A stretch of DNA of 57,833 nucleotides from Streptomyces sp. MBT53 (GTDB lineage: Bacteria > Actinomycetota > Actinomycetes > Streptomycetales > Streptomycetaceae), in NCBI RefSeq assembly GCF_016654115.1, contig NZ_JAEQAZ010000038.1:1-57833 (forward strand), written 5' to 3'. Below the pieces are notes generated by a model. It was not told where the DNA came from. It ran no database searches and saw nothing but the letters and a program-made list of their open reading frames with translations. Of this stretch, positions 24,494 to 33,034 are shown in pieces. The translations under genes were made by a program, and so were the position numbers. Within the stretch, counting starts at the first letter, position 1; each line of letters begins with the position of its first letter.

Positions 24494-24652
24494 TCAGGTG
24501 CTGCGCGTGGCCACCATCCCCAGAGTGATCAGCCCCAGCACGACCCAGCCGAACCACAGCCAGCCGTTGCTGCCGAGCGCCACCGTGTAGGCCGTCACCA
24601 CCACCAGTCCGCCGACGGTGATCACCCCCATGGTCTTCGTGGAACCGGGCAT
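24494..24652 (-). CDS. Small two-helix membrane protein downstream of Ser/Thr kinase
   Basis: 52 residues from ATG 24652. GAGGAGGGTG lies just upstream, overlapping the kinase stop, so translation is probably coupled. Two hydrophobic helices (about TMGVITVGGLVVVTAYTVAL and WLWFGWVVLGLITLGMVA) with a short Gly-Ser turn. No family recognised. Being the last gene of the kinase operon suggests a link with the kinase or its membrane location. Confidence 0.72.
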   Translation of the reverse strand: MPGSTKTMGVITVGGLVVVTAYTVALGSNGWLWFGWVVLGLITLGMVATRST

Positions 24653-24665
24653 CGCGACACCCTCC

Positions 24666-26528
24666 TCATGGTTCGTCCCCCTCCATGGTGCCCCCGTTCT
24701 GCTTCCGCACGGCGCACACGACGAAATGAGTGCCGGACTTCCACGGTCCCTCACTGGTCCAGGAGGCGGCCTCGTAGACCGACGGATCGAAGCCGTAGTC
24801 GGCCGGCGGCACGTCCCGCGCGCACGCCGCGTCCGATCGCGTACGGGCCTGGGCCAGCGTGACGTCCGCGCCCAACCGGGTGAACCCGACCACTTCCTGA
24901 TCGTGCTTGCCGGCGCAGGAGACCAGGCTCGCCGCCCGGTTCGAGGGCACGTCCAGACAGTCCCGCTTCTGCATGGTCGACGTGTCCGCGAACGCCGAAC
25001 CGAGCGCGCGGTGACTGCCGAGCGGCCCGTAGACCGGCCCGTGCGCACCCAGCACCAGACAGGCGGTCCGACGCCCGGCCGCCTGGAAACCCGCGTCGGT
25101 CGGTACGACGGCGTAGCCCCGCACGTCCGCGAGCTTCTCCCGCATCTCCTGCGTCCGCTGCGCGCACCGGTCGGCGCCGACCTTCCGCGCCTCGTCGGCG
25201 GACGCGGTGGACACGAACGCCATCACCTGCCCGTCCGGCACCGTGGTCCGGCAACCGGCGTCCACGGCGAGCCGCGGCGTCCCCTGGAAGAGGCGCCCGC
25301 CCTGCCAGTCCGCGGTGACACAGTCGCCGTCCTTGAGCGGCGCGGAGAGCCCGACGACGGTGCCGTACGGCGGACTCTTCTTGCCGGAACCCTTGGCGGG
25401 CGGCTGATGGGCCATCGCGTACCAGACACCGCCCAGGGCGAGCGCGAGCCCGAGCAGCCCCGCCAGGACGGACTGCAGCACCCGGGGGCGGGGCCGCCGA
25501 CGCCGACCGACGGGGGAGTGCTGGGACGCCGGAACCCCGTATCCGTACGGCGGCGAGGCCTGCGTCGGCACCGGCACGGCCACGGGCGCGGGCAGGCCCT
25601 CCCAGGGCGACTGCGAACCCAGGTCCGTCTGCGTCCGGGCGTACGCCTCCGCCTCGGTCTGCGGCGTCACGATCCGTGAGAGCGCCACCTCCGCCTCCGC
25701 CGCCGGAATCCGCCGTAGCGGATCCTTCTCCAGCATCGCGTGGAGCACCGGTGCCAGGGCGCCCGCGCGGGCCGGTGGCAGCGGGTCCTCCATGACCACG
25801 GCGGTGACCTCCGCGAGCGGCGACTCGCGGGCGAAGGGGCCGTGGCCCTCGACGGCGTGGTACAGCGTGCAGCCCAGCGAGAACAGGTCGGCGGCGGCCG
25901 TCGGCGGCCCGCCCGTGGCCCGCTCCGGCGCCAGATAGCCCGCCGTGCCGACGAGCACGGACGTCAGCGTGTACCGCGTCTCCCCGGCGTCCGGCTGCAC
26001 CGAGATGCCGTAGTCGGTGAGCAGGACCCGGGCGTACGGCGAACCGGTGCGGTCCGGCGCGAGCAGGATGTTCGCCGGTTTCACGTCCCGGTGCATCACG
26101 CCCCGTTCGTGCCCGGCGGTCAGCGCGTCGAGCACGGCGAGTCCGACGCGGGCGCACTCCGCGGGGGCGAGCGGACCCTGCCGGCCGACCAGGTCGCGCA
26201 GGTCGACGGCGTCGGCCACGTACTCCATGACGATCCACGGCAGTCCGTCGTGTTCCAGCACGTCGTGGACGGTCACCACATGGGGGTGGCCGCGCAGCCC
26301 CGCCGCGTGCCGGGCCTCGGCCCGGGCGCGCGCGACCCGGGCCTCCCGCTCGGCGTCGGCGAAGGCGGGGTTGCTGAACACGATCTCCTTGAGCGCGACT
26401 TCACAGGCCAGCCGCTGGTCATGTGCGAGCCACACATGTCCCATACCGCCACTGCCCAGCCGGTTCAGCAGCAGATAACGGCCGGCGATGACCCGGCCCA
26501 CGCCCGATGTCGGCGATCCCTGTGGCAT
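24666..26528 (-). CDS. Eukaryotic-type Ser/Thr protein kinase, membrane spanning
   Basis: 620 residues. Kinase domain about 15-275: G-loop LGSGGMGHVW, Lys47 in VALKEI, catalytic HRDVKPAN (Asp148), and activation DYG (Asp172) in place of DFG, then APERATGG. A proline-rich juxtamembrane linker precedes a membrane helix (VLQSVLAGLLGLALALGGVWYAM, about 345-367). The external C-terminal part (about 250 residues, several Cys) contains two similar DGDCV/RDCLDV segments and no PASTA repeats. Next to a PASTA-bearing lipoprotein encoded upstream on the same strand, so sensing may be divided between the two proteins. Confidence 0.92.
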   Translation of the reverse strand: MPQGSPTSGVGRVIAGRYLLLNRLGSGGMGHVWLAHDQRLACEVALKEIVFSNPAFADAEREARVARARAEARHAAGLRGHPHVVTVHDVLEHDGLPWIVMEYVADAVDLRDLVGRQGPLAPAECARVGLAVLDALTAGHERGVMHRDVKPANILLAPDRTGSPYARVLLTDYGISVQPDAGETRYTLTSVLVGTAGYLAPERATGGPPTAAADLFSLGCTLYHAVEGHGPFARESPLAEVTAVVMEDPLPPARAGALAPVLHAMLEKDPLRRIPAAEAEVALSRIVTPQTEAEAYARTQTDLGSQSPWEGLPAPVAVPVPTQASPPYGYGVPASQHSPVGRRRRPRPRVLQSVLAGLLGLALALGGVWYAMAHQPPAKGSGKKSPPYGTVVGLSAPLKDGDCVTADWQGGRLFQGTPRLAVDAGCRTTVPDGQVMAFVSTASADEARKVGADRCAQRTQEMREKLADVRGYAVVPTDAGFQAAGRRTACLVLGAHGPVYGPLGSHRALGSAFADTSTMQKRDCLDVPSNRAASLVSCAGKHDQEVVGFTRLGADVTLAQARTRSDAACARDVPPADYGFDPSVYEAASWTSEGPWKSGTHFVVCAVRKQNGGTMEGDEP

Positions 26529-26553
26529 CCGGAGTCCCCCTCCCGGGTCCGCG

Positions 26554-27900
26554 TCATGTCTCGGTCGTGGTGGGGGTGCCGGTCACGGGGTCTCTGGTGA
26601 CCGACGCGCTGGTGGTGACGGGCGCGCCACTGGTCACAGGGACGCTTGTCGCGGGCGCCGCGCTGGTGGTGACCGGTGCGCTCGTCACGGGCGAACTGCT
26701 CACCACCGAGGGCGGACCGGTCGTGGGAGTACTGCTCGGCGGCGAACTGCTCGGCGGCGGCTCGCTCTTGGGTGAGGACGGAGGCGGCGACGAGGGCGGT
26801 GAGGCGGGTGGCGAAGAGGTCGTGGGCGGTGGTGTCGGGGACGTGGAGGGCGGAGCCGTGGATGTCGGCGGACCCACCGTCGGTCCCGAAGTCGTCGGAG
26901 CCGGGGGAGTGGACGTCGCCCCGGTCGCTCCTCCGCTCGTGCCGCCGGACACGGTCAGAGTCACGTACTGCCCGAACCGCAGCTCGGTGCCCGCCGGCGG
27001 ATCGGACGCGGTGACCCGCGCGTCGTCGGACGGCGCCGAGTTCCCCCCATATCCGACGGCCAGCCCGCTGCTCACCAGTTGCCGCCGTGCCTCCCCGAAC
27101 GTCGACCCCATGAGGTTCGGCACGGCGTGCTGCCGCCGGGTGTCGAAGGTGGCGTCGCGCTTGCCCGTCGTCCCGACCGGACGCGTGATGCCGACATCGG
27201 GGTCGTCGACGTCCACGAGGGCGAGCCCTTCCATCTTCCGCGGCGCCGGACGCACGGCCACCACGGAGGACGGCTCATATCCGCTCCACTTCTTGTTGCC
27301 GTCCGCGAACTTGACGGAAATCCTCCCCGCGTCGCCCTTGAACGGGCGCAGCGGATTTCCGCACGAGCACTTCGCGGCCGGTTCCCCCTGCTCGTCGACG
27401 AGAATCGCGATTCCCGCCTGCAGAAGGGAGTTGTAGGGCGTGGCCTTTCCCTTTTTGTAGTCGTGGTTCTGTACGAGAGTGTCGTGACGCAGGAGTACGG
27501 GTGTGAGCCGGTCGAGATAGGCGGGGATCCCGTCCGTGGTGATCCCGAGCACGGACGACCACGCCACCGCCTTCTGGTGGTTCGCGGGATCGGTCAGGAA
27601 CCTCTTGAGTTTCGCCACGTCACAGATGGTCGGCTGCCTGGTGCCCCCGTACAGGCCGGGTGTGTCGCCCTGCTGCAAGGTGCCCCGTACCGGCAGCGAG
27701 CGGACCTGGGCGTCGTGACCCAGCCCCTGTTTCTCGTCGAAGAAAGGCGCGAGCGACGGAACTCCGGCGGCGACCGCCTGCACGGCGAACAAATGTGCGC
27801 CCCCACTGCATCCACTCACTGCCAGGACACAGACGAGCAGCACGGCGATCCTGCGGATCACCGCAATTCCGGTCCTTTGCACAATCGCGCGAAATGTCAT
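26554..27900 (-). CDS. Lipoprotein with one PASTA domain and Ser/Thr/Pro-rich tail (DUF6777-like)
   Basis: 448 residues from ATG 27900, preceded by GGGGGGAGCGG; an in-frame ATG at 27930 lacks such a site. Signal with lipobox VSGC (Cys near residue 31). The body has LFAVQAVAAGVPSLAPFFDEK and CSCGNPLRPFKGDA, resembling the DUF6777 family often found beside Streptomyces kinases (name from memory). One PASTA domain (VPNLMGSTFGEARRQLVSSG ... DPPAGTELRFGQYVTLTVS) precedes about 115 residues rich in S, T and P, a probable wall-spanning stalk. It probably senses wall fragments for the kinase. Confidence 0.82.
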   Translation of the reverse strand: MTFRAIVQRTGIAVIRRIAVLLVCVLAVSGCSGGAHLFAVQAVAAGVPSLAPFFDEKQGLGHDAQVRSLPVRGTLQQGDTPGLYGGTRQPTICDVAKLKRFLTDPANHQKAVAWSSVLGITTDGIPAYLDRLTPVLLRHDTLVQNHDYKKGKATPYNSLLQAGIAILVDEQGEPAAKCSCGNPLRPFKGDAGRISVKFADGNKKWSGYEPSSVVAVRPAPRKMEGLALVDVDDPDVGITRPVGTTGKRDATFDTRRQHAVPNLMGSTFGEARRQLVSSGLAVGYGGNSAPSDDARVTASDPPAGTELRFGQYVTLTVSGGTSGGATGATSTPPAPTTSGPTVGPPTSTAPPSTSPTPPPTTSSPPASPPSSPPPSSPKSEPPPSSSPPSSTPTTGPPSVVSSSPVTSAPVTTSAAPATSVPVTSGAPVTTSASVTRDPVTGTPTTTET

Positions 27901-27943
27901 TACCGCTCCCCCCGGTCGCGGTTCCCCCATCGCGCTTTATGCT

Positions 27944-27966
27944 ACTGAACGAAATTTCCGTTCAGT
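27944..27966. promoter_or_regulatory. Palindrome in the promoter of the lipoprotein-kinase operon
   Basis: ACTGAACG and CGTTCAGT face each other around an AAATTT core, 44 bases upstream of the lipoprotein start and just after the ctaG-like stop. AT-rich core and near-full symmetry suggest an operator. Alternatively it is the terminator of the upstream gene. Confidence 0.45.
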
Positions 27967-27979
27967 GAGCCGCGTGCGT

Positions 27980-28930
27980 TCAATTGCCTCGTGTGTTCAA
28001 TGAGGCCAAATAGGCGTTGTACGCCTCGAGTTCCTTGTCGCCGTCCCGGTCGGCGGCCCGGTCCTGCCGCTTGGCCTGCCGCTGCTCCGAGCCGTACCAC
28101 TGGAACAGCAGGGCGATCAGCACCAGCACGGAGGGGATCTCGCTGAACGCCCAGGCGATACCGCCGGCCGCGTTCTGGTCGGAGAGCGCGTCGATGCCGA
28201 GCGAGGCGGGCGGGTGCTTGAACGTCTCGACCATCGGCTCCGACGCCATCATCAGCGCGATGCCGAAGAACGCGTGGAACGGCATCCCGGCGAACAGCTC
28301 CAGCATCCGCATCAGATAGCCCGGCCGGCTCGGCCCCGGGTCCACACCCATGATCGGCCAGAAGAACACCACGCCCACGGCGAGGAAGTGCACCATCATC
28401 GCGATGTGCCCGGTCTTCGAGCCCATGAGGAAGTCGAAGATCGGCGTGAAGTACAGGGCGTACAGGCTCGCGATGAACAGCGGGATCGTGAACGCGGGAT
28501 GCGTGATGATCTTCATGTACCGGCTGTGCAGGAACATCAACAGCAGCTCACGGGGCCCCTTACGGCCCCTGGCCGCCGGCGGCAGCGCCCGCAGCGCGAG
28601 CGTGACCGGGGCGCCGAGCAGCAGCAGGATCGGCGACAGCATGCTGATGATCATGTGCTGCACCATGTGCACGCTGAACATGACCATGCCGTAGTCGTTC
28701 AGCTTGGTGCACATCACGAGCCCGACGGTCAGCACACCGATGACGTACGAGATCGTCCGCCCCACGGGCCACGAGTCCCCGCGCCGCCGAAGCCGCACGA
28801 CCCCCCACCCGTACAGTCCGAGCCCGAGCAGGCAGGCGGTGAGGAAGAACGGGTCGGCCGACCATTCGAGCCCGCGCCCCAACGTGAACGGCGGCAGATC
28901 CATGGTCATGCCGTGCCCGCCGTGATCCAT
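27980..28930 (-). CDS. CtaG-like cytochrome c oxidase assembly factor
   Basis: 316 residues from ATG 28930 (MDHGGHG; a longer frame to 29005 is less likely). Seven or so membrane helices with the Caa3_CtaG hallmarks: FSVHMVQHMIISMLSPILLLLGAP, ITHPAFTIPLFIASLYALYFTP, HFLAVGVVFFWPIMGVDP and GMPFHAFFGIALMM. The His-rich N-terminus (MDHGGHGMTM) may bind copper. The family helps copper insertion into heme-copper oxidases. The C-terminus is charged and cytoplasmic. Apparently monocistronic. Confidence 0.88.
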   Translation of the reverse strand: MDHGGHGMTMDLPPFTLGRGLEWSADPFFLTACLLGLGLYGWGVVRLRRRGDSWPVGRTISYVIGVLTVGLVMCTKLNDYGMVMFSVHMVQHMIISMLSPILLLLGAPVTLALRALPPAARGRKGPRELLLMFLHSRYMKIITHPAFTIPLFIASLYALYFTPIFDFLMGSKTGHIAMMVHFLAVGVVFFWPIMGVDPGPSRPGYLMRMLELFAGMPFHAFFGIALMMASEPMVETFKHPPASLGIDALSDQNAAGGIAWAFSEIPSVLVLIALLFQWYGSEQRQAKRQDRAADRDGDKELEAYNAYLASLNTRGN

Positions 28931-28983
28931 CGGACGGCTCCTGATTCGTGGGGGTTGTGCAAGTCTGTCCGCACACAGACTAG

Positions 28984-29019
28984 AACTGCCCCCGGTCAGG
29001 ATCATGACCGGGGGCAGTT
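28984..29019. terminator. Terminator hairpin after pfkA
   Basis: AACTGCCCCCGGTCA pairs perfectly with TGACCGGGGGCAGTT around a 6-base loop, 16 bases from the pfkA stop. On the minus strand it also precedes the ctaG-like gene start. Confidence 0.85.
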
Positions 29020-29034
29020 TCGTTCAGGTACGAG

Positions 29035-30060
29035 CTACAGCACGCACTCAGCCTCTTCATACCGATCAGCAGGCACGGTCTTCAGAGTCTCCACCGCATC
29101 CGCCAACGGCACCATCAAGATGTCCGTCCCCTGAAGCGCGGTCATCTTCCCGAACTCCCCCCGGTGCGCGGCCTCCACCGCATGCCACCCGAACCGGGTC
29201 GCCAGCACCCGGTCGTACGCGGTAGGCGTACCACCGCGCTGCACATGCCCGAGGATCACCGGCCGCGCCTCCTTGCCGAGCCGTTCCTCCAGCTCGATGG
29301 AGAGCTGCCGTGCGATCCCCGCGAAGCGCTCATGGCCGTAGACGTCCTTCTTGCCCTCGTCGAAGTCCATCGAGCCCACGCGCGGCTTCGCGCCCTCCGC
29401 CGCTACCACGATCGCGAACCGCTTGCCCGCCTCGAAGCGTTCGCCGACGCGCGCGGCCAACTCCTCGATGTCGAAGGGGCGTTCAGGTACGACGATGGCG
29501 TGCGCGCCGGCCGCCATGCCGGAGTGCAGCGCGATCCAGCCGGTGTGCCGGCCCATGACCTCGACGACGAGGACCCGCTGGTGGGACTCGGCGGTGGTCT
29601 TGAGCCGGTCGAGCGCCTCGGTCGCGACACCGACGGCCGTGTCGAAGCCGAAGGTGACGTCCGTGACGGCGATGTCGTTGTCGATGGTCTTGGGGACGCC
29701 GACGATCGGGAGCCCGGCGTCGTACATCAGCTTGGCGGCCTTGAGGGTGCCCTCACCGCCTATCGGGATGATCGCGTCGAGGCCGAGTTCCTCGACATGG
29801 CCCCGGGCCCGCTCCACGCCGTCCCGCAGATGGGAGGGCTGGACCCGGGAGGAACCGAGGATGGTGCCGCCGCGGGCGAGGATGCCGCTCACCGCGTCGA
29901 GGTCGAGCTTGAGGTAGTCGCACTCCAGGAGGCCCTTCCAGCCGTCCCGGAAGCCGATGACCTCGTCGCCGTGGTCCACGACGGCGCGGTGCACGACGGA
30001 CCGGATGACGGCGTTCAGGCCGGGGCAGTCGCCGCCGGACGTGAGCACACCAATGCGCAT
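29035..30060 (-). CDS. pfkA: 6-phosphofructokinase (ATP-dependent type)
   Basis: 341 residues from ATG 30060 (a TTG or ATG seven codons earlier is less likely). Family A phosphofructokinase: GVLTSGGDCPGLNAVIR, IPIGGEGTLKAAK (residues 99-110, Glu in place of the usual Asp of GGDGS), GVPKTIDNDI with the catalytic Asp, GRHTGWIALHSG and HVQRGGTPTAYDR. It phosphorylates fructose 6-phosphate. Streptomyces carry three pfkA paralogues; position beside gatD-murT recalls the third (pfkA3), an inference from memory. The GGEG rather than GGDD pattern argues for ATP over pyrophosphate. Confidence 0.93.
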   Translation of the reverse strand: MRIGVLTSGGDCPGLNAVIRSVVHRAVVDHGDEVIGFRDGWKGLLECDYLKLDLDAVSGILARGGTILGSSRVQPSHLRDGVERARGHVEELGLDAIIPIGGEGTLKAAKLMYDAGLPIVGVPKTIDNDIAVTDVTFGFDTAVGVATEALDRLKTTAESHQRVLVVEVMGRHTGWIALHSGMAAGAHAIVVPERPFDIEELAARVGERFEAGKRFAIVVAAEGAKPRVGSMDFDEGKKDVYGHERFAGIARQLSIELEERLGKEARPVILGHVQRGGTPTAYDRVLATRFGWHAVEAAHRGEFGKMTALQGTDILMVPLADAVETLKTVPADRYEEAECVL

Positions 30061-30249
30061 AGCCCGAAAGAACCTTCTCAACGTGGGCGGGACCGGACCA
30101 CGTTGTCCGGCACGATCCCCGCCACCCTAACGGCAGGAGGGGGCGGGGTCGTAGCGTGCGTCCGCCTGCTGGACGACCCCGCTCACCTGCGCGGACGAGC
30201 CGTCAGACGGGCTGGTTGCCGACGTCCGAAGACCAGGTGTACGCGTCGC

Positions 30250-30978
30250 TTACGCGGGCTGCTGAGCTGCGGCGATGCGCTCGTTGCGGAGCGCCTCGTA
30301 CCAGCGGTCGTCGATCGGCGGCAGCGCGTTCACGTCGAGGGCCAGTTTCAGCAGCAGGTCCGCGATCAGCGGGTTGCGGGCGAGAACCGGTCCGTGCATG
30401 TACGTGCCGAACACCGTGTCGTTGTACGCGCCCTCGGTGCCGTCGCCCGTGCCGTTGCCCTTGCCGAGCCGCACCTGCGCGAACGGGCGCGCGGAGGGGC
30501 CGAGATGGGTGACGCCCTGGTGGTTCTCGAAACCGGTCAGCGGGGGCAGGCCCAGGCGCGGGTCGATGTCGCCGAGGACGTCGCCGACGCAGCGCTCGCC
30601 CTCGCCGCGCACCGACACCACGTCGAGCAGGCCGAGGCCGGGCTCGCGCTGGCCGAGGTCGTTGATGAACTCGTGGCCGAGGATCTGGTAGCCGGCGCAC
30701 ACCGAGAAGACGATCGCGCCGTTGCCGATCGCCCGGTGCAGGCCGCCGTCCCGGCGCAGCCGCTCGGCCGCGAGCCGCTGCGGGCGGTCCTCGCCGCCAC
30801 CGATCAGATAGATGTCGCCCGAGGTCGGGATCGGCTGGTCGCTGCGCACGTCCAGCCGGGCCACGTCGAGGCCGCGCTGCCGCGCCCGGCGTTCCACGAC
30901 AAGGGCGTTGCCCTGGTCGCCGTAGGTGCTCAGCAGGTCGGGGTAGATCCACACCAGACGGAGCTGGTTGTCGCTCAT
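30250..30978 (-). CDS. gatD: Lipid II isoglutaminyl synthase, glutaminase subunit GatD
   Basis: 242 residues from ATG 30978, with AGAGG at suitable distance (a second ATG at 30984 is possible). Class I glutamine amidotransferase of the CobB/CobQ type: nucleophile Cys in VFSVCAGYQILGHEF, His in TYMHGPVLARNP, plus LTGFENHQGVT. It releases ammonia from glutamine and hands it to MurT, which amidates D-Glu of lipid II to D-isoglutamine. The murT gene lies 29 bases upstream on the same strand, the typical order for this complex. Confidence 0.93.
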   Translation of the reverse strand: MSDNQLRLVWIYPDLLSTYGDQGNALVVERRARQRGLDVARLDVRSDQPIPTSGDIYLIGGGEDRPQRLAAERLRRDGGLHRAIGNGAIVFSVCAGYQILGHEFINDLGQREPGLGLLDVVSVRGEGERCVGDVLGDIDPRLGLPPLTGFENHQGVTHLGPSARPFAQVRLGKGNGTGDGTEGAYNDTVFGTYMHGPVLARNPLIADLLLKLALDVNALPPIDDRWYEALRNERIAAAQQPA

Positions 30979-31007
30979 GGTCATTCGTCCTCTGGGGGTT
31001 CTGGGTC

Positions 31008-32246
31008 TCAGTTGCCGACGCGGCGGCGCAGGTCCTGGAACGCGGTGTAGTTCGCGATGACCTCGATCCGGCCGGGCGGGGCCTGCTGCACGGCCTGGTC
31101 GAGGTTGTCGCAGACCTGGAAGTGCTGGTTGGCCACTTCCAGTCGGACCGCGAGGTCCAGCTTGCGGTCGCCCACGACGAAGATGGGGTGGCCGGTCAGT
31201 CGCGTGTAGTCGACGTCCCACAGCCACGAGGTGTCGGTGCCGTCGGCGCCGCGCGCGTTCACCGAGAGGATCACCGGGGTGGGCGGCGGATCGATCAGGC
31301 TGAACGTTTCGAGCCAGCCCGCCGGGTTCTTCGCCAGCAGCAGCCGCAGGTCGCGCTGCATGAACTGGACGACGTCGTAGCGTCCGGCGACGGCCTGCAC
31401 CTTGTACATGCGCTCCAGGGCGACCTGCGGCGGCACCCCGAAGACGGCGGCGACGGCGGCGGAGGACGCGGCGTTGGCCTTGTTGGCGCGCCCCGGCAGC
31501 TGGAGGTGAATGGGCCAGGCGGACCCGTGCGGATCGAGCACATGGTCCCCGGAGAGCGACCAGCTCGGCGTCGGCCGCCGGAACCCGCACTCGCCGCAGA
31601 ACCAGTCGTCACCGGGCCGCTGCATCACGCCACCGCAGGACGGGCAGGACCAGGCGTCGTCCTTCCACATCTGCCCGGCGGCGACCCAGATCACGTTGGG
31701 GGAGGAGGACGCGGCCCACACGACCAGCGGGTCGTCCGCGTTGGCGACGACGACGGCCTTCGAACCGGCAAGCCCCTCACGCCAGTTCTCCGCGAGCATG
31801 CGGGTCTCGGCCGCGCGGTCCAGCTGGTCGCGGGAGAGGTTGAGCAGCGCGATGCACTTGGGGTCGGTGTCCCGGGCGACGCCGGCGAGGTACTTCTCGT
31901 CGACCTCGATGACCCCGAACTTGGCGTCCGAGCCGCCGGCCAGCGCCGAGGTGATACCGGCGGGCATGTTGGCACCGAGCGCGTTGGACACGACGGGCCC
32001 GGCGGCCCCGAGTGCCTCGGCGATGAGCCGCGTGGTCGTGGTCTTGCCGTTGGTGGCCGAGACCAGGGTCACATCCAGACTCTGCGCGAGCCGGGCGAGG
32101 AGGTCGGGGTCGAGTTTGAGTGCCACTCGGCCGCCGATCACCGATCCGCTGCCCCGCCCCGCGGCACGCGATGCCGCCGCGACCGCCTTGCCCGCCGTCA
32201 CGGCGAGCTTGGCCCGCGGCGTGAGCGGGTCCGAGTTGCCTGCCAT
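31008..32246 (-). CDS. murT: Lipid II isoglutaminyl synthase, Mur ligase-like subunit MurT
   Basis: 412 residues from ATG 32246. Mur ligase P-loop SATNGKTTTTRL near residue 62-73, a Ser/Asn-rich central domain, and a four-Cys zinc ribbon insert (CPSCGG ... CGECGF) that marks MurT. The C-terminal DUF1727-type domain has NPAGWLETFSLIDPPPTPVI and ILSVNARGADGTDTSWLWDVD with the acidic residue thought to be catalytic. MurT activates the D-Glu carboxylate of lipid II with ATP. Divergent from def. Confidence 0.94.
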   Translation of the reverse strand: MAGNSDPLTPRAKLAVTAGKAVAAASRAAGRGSGSVIGGRVALKLDPDLLARLAQSLDVTLVSATNGKTTTTRLIAEALGAAGPVVSNALGANMPAGITSALAGGSDAKFGVIEVDEKYLAGVARDTDPKCIALLNLSRDQLDRAAETRMLAENWREGLAGSKAVVVANADDPLVVWAASSSPNVIWVAAGQMWKDDAWSCPSCGGVMQRPGDDWFCGECGFRRPTPSWSLSGDHVLDPHGSAWPIHLQLPGRANKANAASSAAVAAVFGVPPQVALERMYKVQAVAGRYDVVQFMQRDLRLLLAKNPAGWLETFSLIDPPPTPVILSVNARGADGTDTSWLWDVDYTRLTGHPIFVVGDRKLDLAVRLEVANQHFQVCDNLDQAVQQAPPGRIEVIANYTAFQDLRRRVGN

Positions 32247-32400
32247 CAGTTCTCGATCCTCCTTGCGTACGCGCCGCGCCTCTGCCTCCGGCAACGTGGT
32301 GTGGACCTCAGCCTATCGAGATCCTTATCGGTGCCCGAACAGCGGCACCACGAACGCCTCGCGGCGGGCGTGCGCCGTAGAGAACCGTACCCTTGCGCCC

Positions 32401-32955
32401 ATGCGATACGGCTCCATCCCGGGCGCCCGCGGGCGAGTCCGTCCACTCACCCTGCTCGGCGACCCCCTCCTGCATGCCCCGTGCGAGGAGGTGACGAACT
32501 TCGGCCCCGAACTCGCCCGCCTCGTAGAGGACTTGTTCGCGACGATGTACGCGGCCCAGGGCGTGGGCCTCGCCGCGAACCAAGTCGGCGAATCCTTGCG
32601 GGTGTTCGTCTACGACTGCCCCGACGACGAGGAGACCCGCCACCTCGGTCATGTGGTGAACCCACGCCTGGTCGAGACGGACGGTGTGGTGATGCGGGGT
32701 CCGGAAGGGTGCCTGTCCCTGCCGGGCCTCGAGGCGGGAACGGAACGCTACGACCACGCGGTGGTCGAGGGCTTCACGGTGACCGGCGATCCGATCACCG
32801 TGCACGGGACGGGATTCTTCGCGAGGTGCTTGCAGCACGAGTGCGACCACGTGGAGGGGCGGGTGTACGCGGACCGCGTGACGGGCTGGCGCCACAGGCG
32901 CCTGATGCGACAAGCAGCCCGAGCCTCATGGTCCCGGCAGGGTGAGGTTCTTTAG
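32401..32955 (+). CDS. def: Peptide deformylase
   Basis: 184 residues from ATG 32401. All three motifs: GVGLAANQVG (residues 54-63), EGCLSLPG with metal Cys104, and HECDH with His146 and His150. It removes the formyl group from nascent polypeptides. The downstream region has a dispersed repeat beginning at the stop codon. Streptomyces often have several def genes; this one stands alone, divergent from murT. Confidence 0.95.
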   Translation: MRYGSIPGARGRVRPLTLLGDPLLHAPCEEVTNFGPELARLVEDLFATMYAAQGVGLAANQVGESLRVFVYDCPDDEETRHLGHVVNPRLVETDGVVMRGPEGCLSLPGLEAGTERYDHAVVEGFTVTGDPITVHGTGFFARCLQHECDHVEGRVYADRVTGWRHRRLMRQAARASWSRQGEVL

Positions 32956-33010
32956 GGGCGCGGGGCTGTGTCGATTTGCGGCTCCGCCGCGTGGGCGCGA
33001 CCAGCCCCCA
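32955..33010. repeat. Dispersed repeat, family C (copy 1)
   Basis: Starts at the def stop: GGGGCGCGGGGCTGTGTCGA, then TTTGCGGCTCCGCCGCGTGG and GCGCGACCAGCCCC. GGGGCTG and CAGCCCC can pair, enclosing the short hairpin GCGGC-TCC-GCCGC. A copy with only a few differences follows the stop of the TenA-like gene at 43798. Both start right at the end of a plus-strand gene facing a minus-strand gene, so it may serve as a transcription terminator. Confidence 0.8.
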
Positions 33011-33034
33011 CCGGCCCGCACTATGAACACGACC

